Assembly (NCBI GenBank): GCA_048569615.1 | Contig: JBLIRK010000004.1 | Span: forward strand, 1 to 64,000 | From: JAYEPK01 sp048569615 | Lineage (GTDB): Archaea > Thermoplasmatota > Penumbrarchaeia > Penumbrarchaeales > Penumbrarchaeaceae | DNA length: 64,000 bases | Direction: 5' to 3' | Shown here: positions 1-9,363 of the stretch, in pieces | Position numbering within the stretch: the first letter of the stretch is position 1 | Layout of the letters: every line of letters begins with the position of its first letter | Notes under the pieces: generated by a model | What the model was told of the DNA's origin: nothing | What the model saw: only the letters and a program-made list of their open reading frames with translations | Databases searched by the model: none | Position numbers and translations under genes: made by a program

Positions 1-1535
1 TGGACGTGACCATCGACCTTACCCAGGTATATTTCACCGATTTCTATCCTGCGACCGGGAGATGGATCAACACCCTCAGGCCGACCTGCTCCATTCTGGT
101 CCATGATGACCTTACCGGGGTCGATCCGCTCTCCATAGAGTATGAGGTGACAACTTCCTCGGCCGGTTCTGCTGGTTTCACCAATGAGTGGAGCTCCATT
201 CTCGAGTCCTACGCCCCCGGCGAGGAGCTCAGGATCGTTGTATCCGGCTGGTTCAAGAACGGTAAGGACAACTGGATCCGGTTCCGAGCAAAGGACGTGG
301 CCGGCAATCCGTATATGGAATCCGATGCCTATAATGTCTGGGTGGATGCGAAGGCTCCAACCTTCAAGCTCGTGTCGCAGACGGAGGACGAATACCTCCT
401 CGACACTCTTCAGGAGGTCCGCATCCAGATAGAGGACGAGCAGGCCGGTGTTGATGCCAGCTCCATCGAGTACAGACTCACGACCCAGGGTCTGACGAAG
501 TGGTCCCAGTGGATGCCCTACAAGGATGCTCAGGACGGTCTCAAGCCGACCATCACCATACGTGAGCACTTCAGGCGGGGTGACCAGAACTATATCCAGG
601 TGAGGGCGAAGGACCTTGCCGGGAATCCGGTTGCGGTGTCCAAGGCCTTCAACATAAAGATAAACACATTCCCCCAGATTATTGTGATCTCGCCATCCTC
701 GGGTGATGAGCTCTACACAGACATGGATATTCTTTTCGACGCTTCCCCTTCATTTGATCCCGACGGCGACCGCATCACCATCAGCTGGTGGATCAGCAGC
801 GACCAGGGTCAGGTGAGCCTCGGCGACTCCCAGCAGATAAAGGCAAATATCAACGAGCCCGGAGAATACACCATCACGGTTGTCGCCAAGGACAGGATGA
901 ACAACGAGGTCCAGTATTTCTTCACAATTGTCGTCAATGACCCGGAGGAACCTGAGGACGATATCCTGATAGATACGGATGCCGATGGGATGCCGGATAT
1001 CTGGGAGGAACGCTGGAAGCTCAATCCCCAGCAGAAGGATGCCACGGAGGACCCCGATCTTGACCTATTCACCAACATCGAGGAATACCAGAACAATACA
1101 AATCCCAGGAATCCCGACAGCCACCCCCCGATACGGGATGTTACTGCCGATGGTGATGAGAAGCTCTCCCTGTTCAGCCAGGATGCATGGCCTCTATGGG
1201 TCCTTGTTCTGCTTCTTGTCGTTGCCATAGTTATGACAATGCTGATCCTGAAGGGCAAACAGGATAAGGCCACTAGCAGGATAAGGACTGTAAGGAACAT
1301 GAGGAGGATCATGCCTTCCGTCTCCTGGGACCAGATAACCACAACTGCCTACATGGCTCCCATGGTCCAGGGAGGCGTGCTTCCCGCGGTTGTGGGACCT
1401 GCGCTGCCTACCTCGCCCATAGATCTCACCATGCAGCATGCGGCTCTGCCGGCCGCAAGTGAAGCGGCTTTAACGGAGAACCAACCCGCTGCTGCCCCTG
1501 TCGGGACATACGATTACAGCCCGCCGCAGCAGTGA
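1..1535 (+). CDS. Cell-surface protein, Ig/PKD-like plus TSP3 repeats (5' end missing)
   Basis: The reading frame is open to the left edge, so the N-terminus and signal peptide lie outside the window; a GTG at position 6 is unlikely to be the true start. The 509 visible residues hold two Ig/Fn3-like modules, each carrying an RAKD-AGNP signature, then a PKD-like module with a DPDGD motif. An acidic thrombospondin-3-type calcium repeat (DTDADGMPDIWEERW) follows near residue 325. One membrane helix sits near residues 397-417. A cytoplasmic tail of about 90 residues, rich in Ala/Pro, ends in YDYSPPQQ. It is clearly paralogous to the next gene. It is probably an anchored surface protein; the ligand is unknown. 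Confidence 0.85.
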   Translation, partial: DVTIDLTQVYFTDFYPATGRWINTLRPTCSILVHDDLTGVDPLSIEYEVTTSSAGSAGFTNEWSSILESYAPGEELRIVVSGWFKNGKDNWIRFRAKDVAGNPYMESDAYNVWVDAKAPTFKLVSQTEDEYLLDTLQEVRIQIEDEQAGVDASSIEYRLTTQGLTKWSQWMPYKDAQDGLKPTITIREHFRRGDQNYIQVRAKDLAGNPVAVSKAFNIKINTFPQIIVISPSSGDELYTDMDILFDASPSFDPDGDRITISWWISSDQGQVSLGDSQQIKANINEPGEYTITVVAKDRMNNEVQYFFTIVVNDPEEPEDDILIDTDADGMPDIWEERWKLNPQQKDATEDPDLDLFTNIEEYQNNTNPRNPDSHPPIRDVTADGDEKLSLFSQDAWPLWVLVLLLVVAIVMTMLILKGKQDKATSRIRTVRNMRRIMPSVSWDQITTTAYMAPMVQGGVLPAVVGPALPTSPIDLTMQHAALPAASEAALTENQPAAAPVGTYDYSPPQQ

Positions 1536-1554
1536 GTAATAATGTGAGTGGATG

Positions 1555-1589
1555 CGGGAGGTCCGAAGCGACCTCCCCGTTTTTCTTTT
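1555..1589 (+). terminator. Hairpin plus T-run terminator
   Basis: A perfect 8-bp stem (GGGAGGTC, 1556-1563, with GACCTCCC, 1570-1577) closes a 6-nt loop and is followed by CGTTTTTCTTTT. It lies 20 bases after the stop of the first surface protein, so it probably ends that transcript. Confidence 0.75.
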
Positions 1590-1653
1590 ATATCCTGGAA
1601 AATAATCAGGCAATTCCTAAATAATGTCCGGACCGTTAACGACCGGGAGAGCG

Positions 1654-3180
1654 ATGGGAATAGAATACCGGTCCGCCTTGTTATATGCAGTGATCATCCT
1701 AGTGGGACAGCTCACATTCTTCAATCATTGTCATGAAGGGGGAGCGGAGGAGGGACCGGAAGCAAAGGAGCTGTTCAAGTCCATTTACCCTGAAGCAGGG
1801 ATCTGGTTATTGGAGGACCGCCCCGAGGTCAGAATGACCCTCGATATTTCACTTGAAGAGCTGGGCAATCACACTCTATCCTATGCCTTTCAGACCGTCG
1901 GTCCCTTCGAATGGGAGCCCATCTGGGAGAGCAATTATCAATTGGAGGAGAACGGGACCTTCGTTGACATGGTCGTCCCGGTCAAGCTGAAGGAAGGTCA
2001 GGACAACTGGATCATGTTCAGGGCCGTGAACGGTTCAGGGAACGAAACGAGGTCGGAGCCTTTCAATCTGCTGCTCGATACGGAGATCCCCATTTTTCAT
2101 CTGGTATCCCATTCAATGGATGAATATTATCTTGACCCGGAACAGGAGGTCCGCATCCAGATCGATGATAGGGCCTCCGGTGTTCTGGCATCCTCGATCG
2201 AGTACAGGGTCACCACGAGCGGTCTTTCGAACTGGTCCCATTGGATGGCCTACGAGGATGCGGGCTTCGATGATAGCAAGATCACCGCTACGATCGTTGA
2301 ACAACTAACAAGGGGGGACAAGAACTTCTTGCAGGTCAGGGCAAAGGATGTTGCCGGCAATCCCGTGGCAACATCCAATGCCTACAATATCAAGATCAAC
2401 ACTCTTCCGATCATCAATATTATCTCACCTCTGCCGGGAGATGTGCTGACCTATGATCAGGACATCGTTTTCGATGCCGAGGGCTCTTACGACCCGGACG
2501 GGGACAGGATAATTTTCCAATGGTTCTATGATGACGGATTTCGTACGGATTGTCTGGGGGATGCACAGAAGGTAAGGGTTCGTATGGATGCGGGTGAATA
2601 CAAGATAACGCTCAAGGTGAAAGATCGCGTTAACAACGAGGTCGAGGAGCATTTCAATATCATTGTGGAAGGGTATGTGCCTCCTCCGGATACCGACGGG
2701 GACGGTATGCCGGATGAATGGGAGGAGAGATATGCTCTCGTCGACTCACAGGCAAATGATTCAGAATCCGATCCTGACAGTGACGGCTTGACCAATATCA
2801 TGGAGTATCAGCTTGGAACAAACCCCGAAGAAGAAGATACTGACGAGGATGGAATTCCAGACGGATGGGAATATGACAACTTCATAGATCCTTTGGACCC
2901 TGAAGATGCCGGAATGGACCATGATTTGGATGGAATAATAACACTATACGAATATCGGAACGGAACGGACCCCTGGGAAGGTGGCACCCCTGTTAACCCG
3001 CTCCCTCCATCGGGAGATCATGAAGACCGTTGGTACGAGAAAGGGTGGTTCTGGGGACTTGCTACGCTCGTGATAATCCTGCTTGTATTCCTTGCATTCT
3101 GGATAACTATCGTAATGGTCACTAGGGAAAAAAAGACCGATCTTCGGAAACTCGATGAGACCATTTCAGAAGAGAAATGA
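1654..3180 (+). CDS. Cell-surface protein, Ig/PKD-like plus TSP3 repeats (second tandem copy)
   Basis: This 508-residue protein is a full-length paralog of the gene before it. The ATG at 1654 gives a hydrophobic signal segment (LLYAVIILVGQL). An ATG at 1624 is also in frame, but a TATA-like sequence (CCTAAATAAT) ends directly in front of it. Two Ig/Fn3-like modules, a PKD-like module (DPDGD) and at least two TSP3-type calcium repeats (DTDGDGMPDEWEERY and DTDEDGIPDGWE) follow. One membrane helix lies near the C-terminus, with a short charged tail. Several N-x-S/T sequons are visible. It is inferred to be an anchored surface glycoprotein with calcium-stabilised stalk repeats. Its stop overlaps no other real gene. 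Confidence 0.85.
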   Translation: MGIEYRSALLYAVIILVGQLTFFNHCHEGGAEEGPEAKELFKSIYPEAGIWLLEDRPEVRMTLDISLEELGNHTLSYAFQTVGPFEWEPIWESNYQLEENGTFVDMVVPVKLKEGQDNWIMFRAVNGSGNETRSEPFNLLLDTEIPIFHLVSHSMDEYYLDPEQEVRIQIDDRASGVLASSIEYRVTTSGLSNWSHWMAYEDAGFDDSKITATIVEQLTRGDKNFLQVRAKDVAGNPVATSNAYNIKINTLPIINIISPLPGDVLTYDQDIVFDAEGSYDPDGDRIIFQWFYDDGFRTDCLGDAQKVRVRMDAGEYKITLKVKDRVNNEVEEHFNIIVEGYVPPPDTDGDGMPDEWEERYALVDSQANDSESDPDSDGLTNIMEYQLGTNPEEEDTDEDGIPDGWEYDNFIDPLDPEDAGMDHDLDGIITLYEYRNGTDPWEGGTPVNPLPPSGDHEDRWYEKGWFWGLATLVIILLVFLAFWITIVMVTREKKTDLRKLDETISEEK

Positions 3181-3251
3181 TTAAAGTAGGGTGCAAACAG
3201 GTTTCTATTGTCCTTATATACTCCTCTTCCGAATTGATATTCGGGTCGAGC

Positions 3252-3794
3252 ATGGGGAGCCGAACATCCGCTGGCATTTTCATATTCATCCTGCTTTCAT
3301 CGATATTCTCGGCTCTCCTATTGGTCCCGGGACCTCTTGATGAGGTCAAAGCTTCGGAGGAGGAGCACCCACTATTCATCGAGATCCTCCCCGGTGAGCG
3401 GAAATGGAGCACCGAATATTTCGTCAATCTCAGGATGAGGCTCGATATACCCTTCGAGGATTCAAGGAACTATACCTATCAGTGTGCCTTCACATCCAAC
3501 GGAAGCTTCCCCGAGTTGCTCCCCTGGAGGAACATCACAAGCAGAGAACAGAACGGTTCCTGCACGGACCTCAAGGTCTCCGTGATGCTCGAGGAGGGGA
3601 GCTCCAACCTCATAAGATTCAAGGTCGTCGACAGTGAAGGTGGTTACCTTATGGAAGAAACCTTCCCGTCCAAAGAAGAAGGTCCGCAGAGCAACACATT
3701 TTTAAAACCATTGTCACATGGACTGCACCATGAAGATAGCTCTGTTCGGCCCCCCCGGAGCGGGCAAGGGAACCCAGGCGAAGTATATCGTTGA
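3252..3794 (+). pseudogene. Truncated third copy of the tandem surface protein
   Basis: The ATG at 3252 begins a clear signal peptide (GIFIFILLSSIFSALLL) and a first Ig-like module that matches the same part of the preceding paralog (for example GSSNLIRFKVVD against GQDNWIMFRAVN). Similarity stops after about 140 residues. The frame then runs out of phase through the adk promoter and the first 65 bases of adk, stopping at 3794. The second Ig module, PKD module, calcium repeats and membrane helix are all absent. A TATA-like CTTATATAC near 3216 suggests that it may still be transcribed. It is read as a decaying tandem duplicate; a short secreted single-domain protein is the alternative. Confidence 0.65.
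3698..3707 (+). promoter_or_regulatory. TATA box of adk
   Basis: ATTTTTAAAA is centred 27 bases before the ATG at 3730, the spacing of a leaderless archaeal promoter. This favours the ATG at 3730 over the in-frame ATG at 3718. It lies inside the tail of the truncated surface-protein copy. Confidence 0.65.
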
Positions 3795-4365
3795 TGAGTT
3801 CGGCATCCCCCAGATATCCACCGGCGACCTCCTCCGCGCCCAGGTGCGCGACGGGACCGAGCTCGGGAAGATGGCAAAGGAGTACATGGACAAGGGAGCC
3901 CTCGTCCCCCAGGAGGTGGTCATCTCCATGATGAAGGAGAGGCTGAAGGAGGACGACTGCGGGAACGGCTTCATCCTCGACGGTTTCCCGAGGTCGCTCC
4001 CCCAGGCGGAAGCACTGGCGGAGTTCGTAAAACTTCATGCGGTCATCAACATCGTTGTGGACGAATCAGAACTCGTCAGGAGGATAACAGGGCGGAGGAT
4101 GTGCAAGTGCGGAGCCACCTACCATCTAGACTTCGCTCCCCCGAAATACATCGGCATCTGCGACAAGTGCGGGGGGGCACTTTACCAGCGGGATGATGAC
4201 AGGGAAGAGACAGTGAAGCAGAGGCTCCGGGTCTACAGGGACCAGACGGAGCCCCTGGCCGACCACTACAGAAAGAAGGGAATTCTGAAGGATATCGACG
4301 GAAGTCGCCCGATAGAGGAGATTTCCTCTGATATAATGGGCTATCTCAAAGGTCTGAAGGAATGA
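3730..4365 (+). CDS. adk: Adenylate kinase
   Basis: It converts ATP and AMP to two ADP in the cytoplasm. The 211-residue product begins with the P-loop GPPGAGKGT and has the AMP-binding STGDLLRAQV segment, the FILDGFPRS motif and a long-form LID. The LID carries a CxC...CxxC zinc site (CKCGATYH, then CDKCGG). Length and motifs match bacterial-type long adenylate kinases found in some euryarchaea rather than the short AdkA type. The ATG at 3730 is chosen from the TATA spacing. The next gene overlaps by the ATGA form, so the two are probably co-translated. Confidence 0.96.
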   Translation: MKIALFGPPGAGKGTQAKYIVDEFGIPQISTGDLLRAQVRDGTELGKMAKEYMDKGALVPQEVVISMMKERLKEDDCGNGFILDGFPRSLPQAEALAEFVKLHAVINIVVDESELVRRITGRRMCKCGATYHLDFAPPKYIGICDKCGGALYQRDDDREETVKQRLRVYRDQTEPLADHYRKKGILKDIDGSRPIEEISSDIMGYLKGLKE

Positions 4366-5318
4366 GCATGAAGATACTGGTAGTGGGCGCCGGAGCCCTC
4401 GGCAGCCTCGTCGGAGGCCTCCTTTCCAGGGAGCATGACGTCACCATCGTCGGGAGACCCGAGCAGGTATGGGTCCTGAAGAGAAAAGGTCTCAGGATAG
4501 AAGGCCTCACCCAGGGCGATTTCGAGCTGAAGGCATCGACCTACGCACCCAGTGACGAGAATTTCGATCTAATCATAATCTGCGTCAAGGCATACAATAC
4601 TGAGATGACAATGGAGCCGTTATCCCCCCTTCTCAAGTCCGGAACGAGGATACTCTCCCTCCAGAACGGACTTGACAACGAGGAGCGCATACTGGACTAC
4701 CTCAGGAGGAACGACATTCCATCCGAGGTCATTGGAGGCATCACCTGCCACGGCGTCACCTACAAGGGACCGGGTCTTGTAAAACACGCCGGAACGGGCG
4801 ACTCCATGATGGGGCATTTCGGATGGGGAAAGGAGGATTCACATCCCGAGGACCGGATCGAGGAGATCGCGGATGCCTTCAGGAGGGCAGGCATAGATAT
4901 GGCCGTCACGACCTGCATAGACAGGGAGATCTGGGCAAAGGCCATCATAAACTCTGCCATAAATCCCATAACCGCCATTGTGGGGGCGCCCAACGGCATC
5001 CTGATAGAGAACGAGGACATGAGAGAGATGGCGAGGGACCTTATCAGGGAAGGGGTTCAGATAGCAAGGGCCAACCGGATCGACCTGACGGACGAGGAGA
5101 TGGAAAGTCGCACATTCAACGTTGCGGAAAGGACCAGGACCAATGTCTCCTCGATGTTCCAGGACATCAAGCTCAAGAGGAGGACGGAAGTGGATTCCAT
5201 AAACGGCGCCCTTGTAGAGAAGGGAAGGTCCGCGGGTGTCCCCTCGCCGTTGAACTCCACAATGGTCCGGTTGATCAAGGGTCTGGAAGAGATGAACCTC
5301 AAGCCCAGCTCTTCTTGA
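4362..5318 (+). CDS. panE: 2-dehydropantoate 2-reductase (PanE/ApbA family)
   Basis: It is predicted to reduce 2-dehydropantoate to pantoate with a nicotinamide cofactor, a step toward CoA. The 318-residue protein opens with the Rossmann motif VVGAGALGSLVGG. It has the family's CVKAYNT segment, the LQNGLDNEE stretch and the C-terminal IWAKAIINSAINPITAI core with the conserved lysine and asparagines. The start overlaps the adk stop (ATGA); a second ATG lies two codons on. A CoA-pathway ligase of the same archaeal route lies near 61 kb. The C-terminal end overlaps the convergent helicase gene by 20 bases. Confidence 0.9.
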   Translation: MSMKILVVGAGALGSLVGGLLSREHDVTIVGRPEQVWVLKRKGLRIEGLTQGDFELKASTYAPSDENFDLIIICVKAYNTEMTMEPLSPLLKSGTRILSLQNGLDNEERILDYLRRNDIPSEVIGGITCHGVTYKGPGLVKHAGTGDSMMGHFGWGKEDSHPEDRIEEIADAFRRAGIDMAVTTCIDREIWAKAIINSAINPITAIVGAPNGILIENEDMREMARDLIREGVQIARANRIDLTDEEMESRTFNVAERTRTNVSSMFQDIKLKRRTEVDSINGALVEKGRSAGVPSPLNSTMVRLIKGLEEMNLKPSSS

Positions 5319-7485
5319 AGAATTCCTCGGCAGCCGTTTCAAGCCCCATCCCCTCGACCCTGACCGGTCTGAGCTCCTCGGGGAGGAACTTGAGATAACG
5401 GGGCTGCTTGAACCTCTCCTCCATGAGCACAATGACAGCCCTGTCCCTCTCGGACCTGATCGACCTTCCGGCGGCCTGGAGAACCTTATTCACAGCGGGA
5501 TAATTGTAGGAATAATCGTCCCCCAGTGAGAAACCGAACTTGTTCCTGTAATATGTCCTCAGGGACTGCACTTCGAGGGAAGGCGGTGCCAGAGGAAGTC
5601 CCAGGGCGATCACCCCTGAAAGCAGATTGTCCTTGTAGTCAACCCCCTCCGAGAGCGACCCCCCCATGACACCTAGGAGAAGGGCCCCTCCGGACCCTTT
5701 CATGCCCACAAGTTCATGGAGGATCCTCTCCTTGTCCGACCTGGTCATGGACCTCTCCTCGATGATGATCCTCTTGGGACAGCCCCATAGATACTCCTTA
5801 ACGTCAAAGAGCAGGGAATATGAGGGAAAGAAGACGGCCACATTACCAGGGAAGCTTCCGACCATGGAGACTATCCTTTCTCCCATGGTCCGATACATCG
5901 TGCTCCCCCTCTTCTTGTAGGCCGTTGTGACGCTCTCGTCGAGAAGGACAAGCCTGTTCCTCACCGGGAACGGCGAGGGGTATTCCATCTCCTTCCTTCT
6001 GGACCTCGACATCCCGAGGATGTCGCCGAACATGGAGGGCGGGGAGAGCGTTCCGCTCATCAGGACCGCGCTGTGGCATGCCTTGAAAACGGGACCGCTT
6101 ATCTCGCCGGGATCCAGGTTCCGGAAGGCCAGCCTCAACGACTCCATGGACCTTCCCTCCGGGATCGTGAAATAGAGGATATGCGAGTTCTTCATCCCGA
6201 GCATGCTCCGGAGGAACTCCGAGACCGCAAGCACGGGATCCTCATCATCCGGCCTCTTCCTCTTCCTTGCGTGATCCTGCAGCATCTCTATGAACCCTTC
6301 GAGGTCGAAGTAGCCGTCGATGGTCCCCTGGAACAGTCCCCTCACCTCGGATACGAACTCCCTTTTGTCAAGCTCGGCCTCGGACCCCTCACCGAGCCTT
6401 TTCCTTGCCTGCTCGAGGATAAGCTCCCGGAACCTGCCTAGGAAGAGCTTGAGGTGCTTCTCTCCCGAGATCGAGTCCAGCGCATCCTCCAGGATCCTTA
6501 CGGGAAGCTCCTGGGACTGGTTGGACCTTATCCTGTCGGGCAGGTTATGGGCCTCATCCACAATGAGCACCAGTTCGGAGATGTCCTTTCCAAGACCTCC
6601 GAGAACCGCATCCTGGATCTCCGAGAACAGGTAATTGAAATCGCAGATGAGGACATCGGCGCTCCTTGCCGCCTCCAGGGCGGCCCTGTGGGGGCATATC
6701 CTTGCCTTCATGGAGAGGTCTATTATACCGTTCACATCCCTTATATCGTCCAGGATCTCGGCGGTGAGATACGAGGGGGGAGGTTTGAAAAGCGGGCATG
6801 TCCCTTCCTTGGACTGCTGCCTGCAGAGGAAGCCGAACGTGGAATGGGGCAGTTTGGATATTTCCCTGGGACACATGGACTGCTTCGAGATCACATCCAC
6901 AACCCTGACCTTCTTACCGGCCCTGCTTGACAGCTTTCTCATTGTGTCAACTGCTATCTTGTGCTGGGACTGCTTGGAGGTCATGAACAGGGCCATCCTC
7001 TTCTCCTTGAGGGCATGCTCCACTGCGGGGGAGAGCGAAGCAGCGGTCTTCCCGATCCCCGTGGGTACATTGGCTATGAGGAAACCTCCCGAATCCACCG
7101 CCTCCTTCACGTCCTTCATGAACTGGGACTGCCCCTCCCTTACCGTATCAAAGGGGAACATCTCGGGAGCAGGCTCCCCTTTTTCCTTTCCCTTGGATCT
7201 TTTCACCTCGTACTCTCCGGAATCGAAGGTTCTTCTGGTGAGCTTCCCGGTGTTGGCCCTGTAGATCGAGGACGATGCATAGTTTGAAGTCCTCGGAGAA
7301 ACGCCCTTTCTGACGGCGAAGGTCCTGGTGGGCTTCCGGTCCTTCTCCGCTTCATTCGCCTCCTTCGGCGGATCGAGAGGCTCATGAATGTCTATCAGGC
7401 CGCATCTTGGACACCTCCTCTGCTTGCTTCCGCTGGAGAAATCCCACAGAAGAAGTGAACCGCAACGCTCGCAGAAATTGCCCAT
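5299..7485 (-). CDS. XPD/DinG-type iron-sulfur DNA helicase with N-terminal zinc ribbon
   Basis: This is a predicted 5'-3' superfamily 2 helicase acting in DNA repair. Of 728 residues, 1-30 hold a zinc ribbon (C5-C8 and C25-C28). The helicase core has Walker A PTGIGKTA at 141-148, four cysteines placed as in the XPD iron-sulfur domain (205, 221, 230, 264), DEAH at 310-313 and a motif VI region AAGRSIRSERDR near the end. The zinc ribbon followed by a poorly conserved linker of about 80 residues is not part of the minimal archaeal XPD, which is about 100 residues shorter. Its TATA-like element (CTATATTAAG, minus strand) is at 7527-7536. It could also be called a DinG-like helicase. Confidence 0.9.
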   Translation of the reverse strand: MGNFCERCGSLLLWDFSSGSKQRRCPRCGLIDIHEPLDPPKEANEAEKDRKPTRTFAVRKGVSPRTSNYASSSIYRANTGKLTRRTFDSGEYEVKRSKGKEKGEPAPEMFPFDTVREGQSQFMKDVKEAVDSGGFLIANVPTGIGKTAASLSPAVEHALKEKRMALFMTSKQSQHKIAVDTMRKLSSRAGKKVRVVDVISKQSMCPREISKLPHSTFGFLCRQQSKEGTCPLFKPPPSYLTAEILDDIRDVNGIIDLSMKARICPHRAALEAARSADVLICDFNYLFSEIQDAVLGGLGKDISELVLIVDEAHNLPDRIRSNQSQELPVRILEDALDSISGEKHLKLFLGRFRELILEQARKRLGEGSEAELDKREFVSEVRGLFQGTIDGYFDLEGFIEMLQDHARKRKRPDDEDPVLAVSEFLRSMLGMKNSHILYFTIPEGRSMESLRLAFRNLDPGEISGPVFKACHSAVLMSGTLSPPSMFGDILGMSRSRRKEMEYPSPFPVRNRLVLLDESVTTAYKKRGSTMYRTMGERIVSMVGSFPGNVAVFFPSYSLLFDVKEYLWGCPKRIIIEERSMTRSDKERILHELVGMKGSGGALLLGVMGGSLSEGVDYKDNLLSGVIALGLPLAPPSLEVQSLRTYYRNKFGFSLGDDYSYNYPAVNKVLQAAGRSIRSERDRAVIVLMEERFKQPRYLKFLPEELRPVRVEGMGLETAAEEFFKKSWA

Positions 7486-7564
7486 GTCGAAGAACTCCGG
7501 GGGAGCTCTACCCTCATACTCGGACCTTAATATAGCCTCCGAGGGGGGGAGGTGAAAATATACC

Positions 7565-8329
7565 CTACTCGATGACCTCTATGCTGGTCCTCCGCCCTCT
7601 CCTGAGCCTCGTCCTGACGTCGAATACTTCCTTGATGGTCGTTTCCGTCAGGACCTCGTCAAGACCACCCATGGAATGCAACCGGCCTTCCTTGAGGAGG
7701 GCGATCTTGGAGCAGAAACGGGCGGCAAGGTCGAGGTCATGGAGAACGGCAACGACTCCCAATCCCTTCCTCCGGTTCCATTCCTGCAGCAGCTTCATTA
7801 TGTCCAGGGAATGTCTGATGTCCAGGTTCTTCGTGGGCTCGTCAAGGATGAGAAGCAGCGGCTCCTGGGCAAGGGCCCTTGCTATCATCACCCTCTGGCG
7901 CTCCCCTCCGCTTAACCGGTTCACCTTCTTCTCCCTAAGATCCCTGACCTCCGTCAGCTCCATGGCCCGATCGACAACCTTCTCTCCCCGTGGATCACCG
8001 AATGAGAACCTTCCCATATGCGGATACCTGCCCATGGAAACGACCTCCTCCACGGAATACTCGAAACCGAGATCGCTCCTCTGGGGTACGACAGCTATAT
8101 TCTCTGCTATCTCCCTTCTTCGGAGCTTGTGGATGTCGCTCCCCTCGAAAAAAACCCTCCCGCTGTCGGGTTTCAGAATCCCAGTCATTATACCCACCAA
8201 CGTGGTCTTCCCGCTTCCGTTGGGGCCGAGTATTCCCAACATATCCTTCTGATCCACCCGGAGTTGGATGCCGTCAAGCACCTTTCCCCTGCCGTTGTAG
8301 CTGAAGTCCACACCCCTCACATCTATCAC
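7565..8329 (-). CDS. ABC importer ATP-binding protein (FecE/BtuD family)
   Basis: This 254-residue ATPase energises the importer encoded just upstream. It has Walker A GPNGSGKTT, the Q-loop VVPQ, the signature LSGGERQR and Walker B LLILDEPT followed by the D- and H-loops. The GTG start at 8329 is preceded by a strong GGAGGT ribosome site at 7-nt spacing and overlaps the permease stop in a GTGA arrangement. The longer open frame that continues upstream is the permease gene read in another phase. The family imports iron siderophores, heme or cobalamin; the substrate cannot be told from sequence. Confidence 0.93.
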   Translation of the reverse strand: MIDVRGVDFSYNGRGKVLDGIQLRVDQKDMLGILGPNGSGKTTLVGIMTGILKPDSGRVFFEGSDIHKLRRREIAENIAVVPQRSDLGFEYSVEEVVSMGRYPHMGRFSFGDPRGEKVVDRAMELTEVRDLREKKVNRLSGGERQRVMIARALAQEPLLLILDEPTKNLDIRHSLDIMKLLQEWNRRKGLGVVAVLHDLDLAARFCSKIALLKEGRLHSMGGLDEVLTETTIKEVFDVRTRLRRGRRTSIEVIE

Positions 8330-9363
8330 AGGCCCGACCTCCCCGCCCTCAGGAGATAGATGAAGAATCCCCCTCCCAGGAAACCTGTGACTATGCCCAG
8401 GGGAATGACCGAATCCATAAGGGACCTCGACGCAAGGTCGCAGAGTATCAGGAAAGCTCCCCCGAAGAGGGCTGAAGCCGGTAGGAGGAGCCTCTGGTCC
8501 GGTCCGATGATCCTCCTCACCATATGGGGGACCATCAAGCCAACGAAACCTATCATACCGCAGAATGGAACGGTCACGGCTGCGATAAGGGAAGCGAGTA
8601 CCAGCACAACTGCCTTGGTCCTTTCGGTCTCCACCCCCAGATGCTTTGCAGTATCCTCCCCGGCGCTGAAAGCGTTGAGGTCCCTGCTGTAGAGAAAGAG
8701 ACCTGCGGATCCAAATACCACGATCGGAGAGACGATTCCCAGCTCCCACCAGCGGGAGTTTGAGCAGCTTCCCATCAGGGAGAAAATAAGCTTGGAAGGA
8801 TTTTCGACGAAGAGATAGACCAGGAGCTGGGTCCCAGCGGTTACCGAGGCGGAAATGGCGATCCCGGCAAGAAGAAGATGGGTGAGCGGTACCCTGCTCC
8901 CTCTCCTTGAGACCATGTAGGCCAAAAAGACAGTCGAGACGGCAAACAGGAAGCTTAGAACCAGCCTCACACCCTGGGATACAAAGACGGAAGCATCCCG
9001 GGTAAGCAGCGTGCCTGCAACATAACCCAAGGCTCCGCCGGCCGATATACCGATAATGAAGGGATCCACCAGCGGGTTTCTGAACAGCCCCTGCAGCGAC
9101 GCCCCCGAAACCGAGAGACCCGTTCCGACAAAGAGAGCCATAAGAACTACGGGGAGCCTGATGTCGATGATAATGGTCCTGTAGGGGCTCCATATTCCGT
9201 CCGCCGCCCATTCCAGACCGGGAATGGCGGATAACAGTACCCTGATCGTATCCGGGAACGGGACATCTACGGATCCCACGGAAACCCCAAGAACTAGGGA
9301 GGCAAGCAGGAGTAAGAGAAAGAGGGCGAATACGGAGAACTTCCGCATGCATTTCAAGATCAT
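8326..9363 (-). CDS. ABC importer permease (FecCD/BtuC family)
   Basis: This 345-residue inner-membrane permease of the iron-chelate/vitamin B12 type forms the channel for the adjacent ATPase. About ten hydrophobic segments are visible. Family landmarks include the region DIRLPVVLMALFVGTGLSVSG, the GLFRNPLVDPFIIGISAGGALG stretch and the C-terminal GMIGFVGLMVPHMVRR coupling region. The ATG at 9363 overlaps the stop of the binding-protein gene (ATGA), which supports this start over the in-frame upstream ATG at 9438. The gene order binding protein, permease, ATPase with overlapping ends indicates one operon. Confidence 0.94.
   Translation of the reverse strand: MILKCMRKFSVFALFLLLLLASLVLGVSVGSVDVPFPDTIRVLLSAIPGLEWAADGIWSPYRTIIIDIRLPVVLMALFVGTGLSVSGASLQGLFRNPLVDPFIIGISAGGALGYVAGTLLTRDASVFVSQGVRLVLSFLFAVSTVFLAYMVSRRGSRVPLTHLLLAGIAISASVTAGTQLLVYLFVENPSKLIFSLMGSCSNSRWWELGIVSPIVVFGSAGLFLYSRDLNAFSAGEDTAKHLGVETERTKAVVLVLASLIAAVTVPFCGMIGFVGLMVPHMVRRIIGPDQRLLLPASALFGGAFLILCDLASRSLMDSVIPLGIVTGFLGGGFFIYLLRAGRSGL

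Noticed and set aside
8330..9352. Upstream extension of the importer ATPase frame to 9352
   Set aside because: It is the permease gene read in another phase. A GTG with a strong ribosome site at 8329 is the real start.
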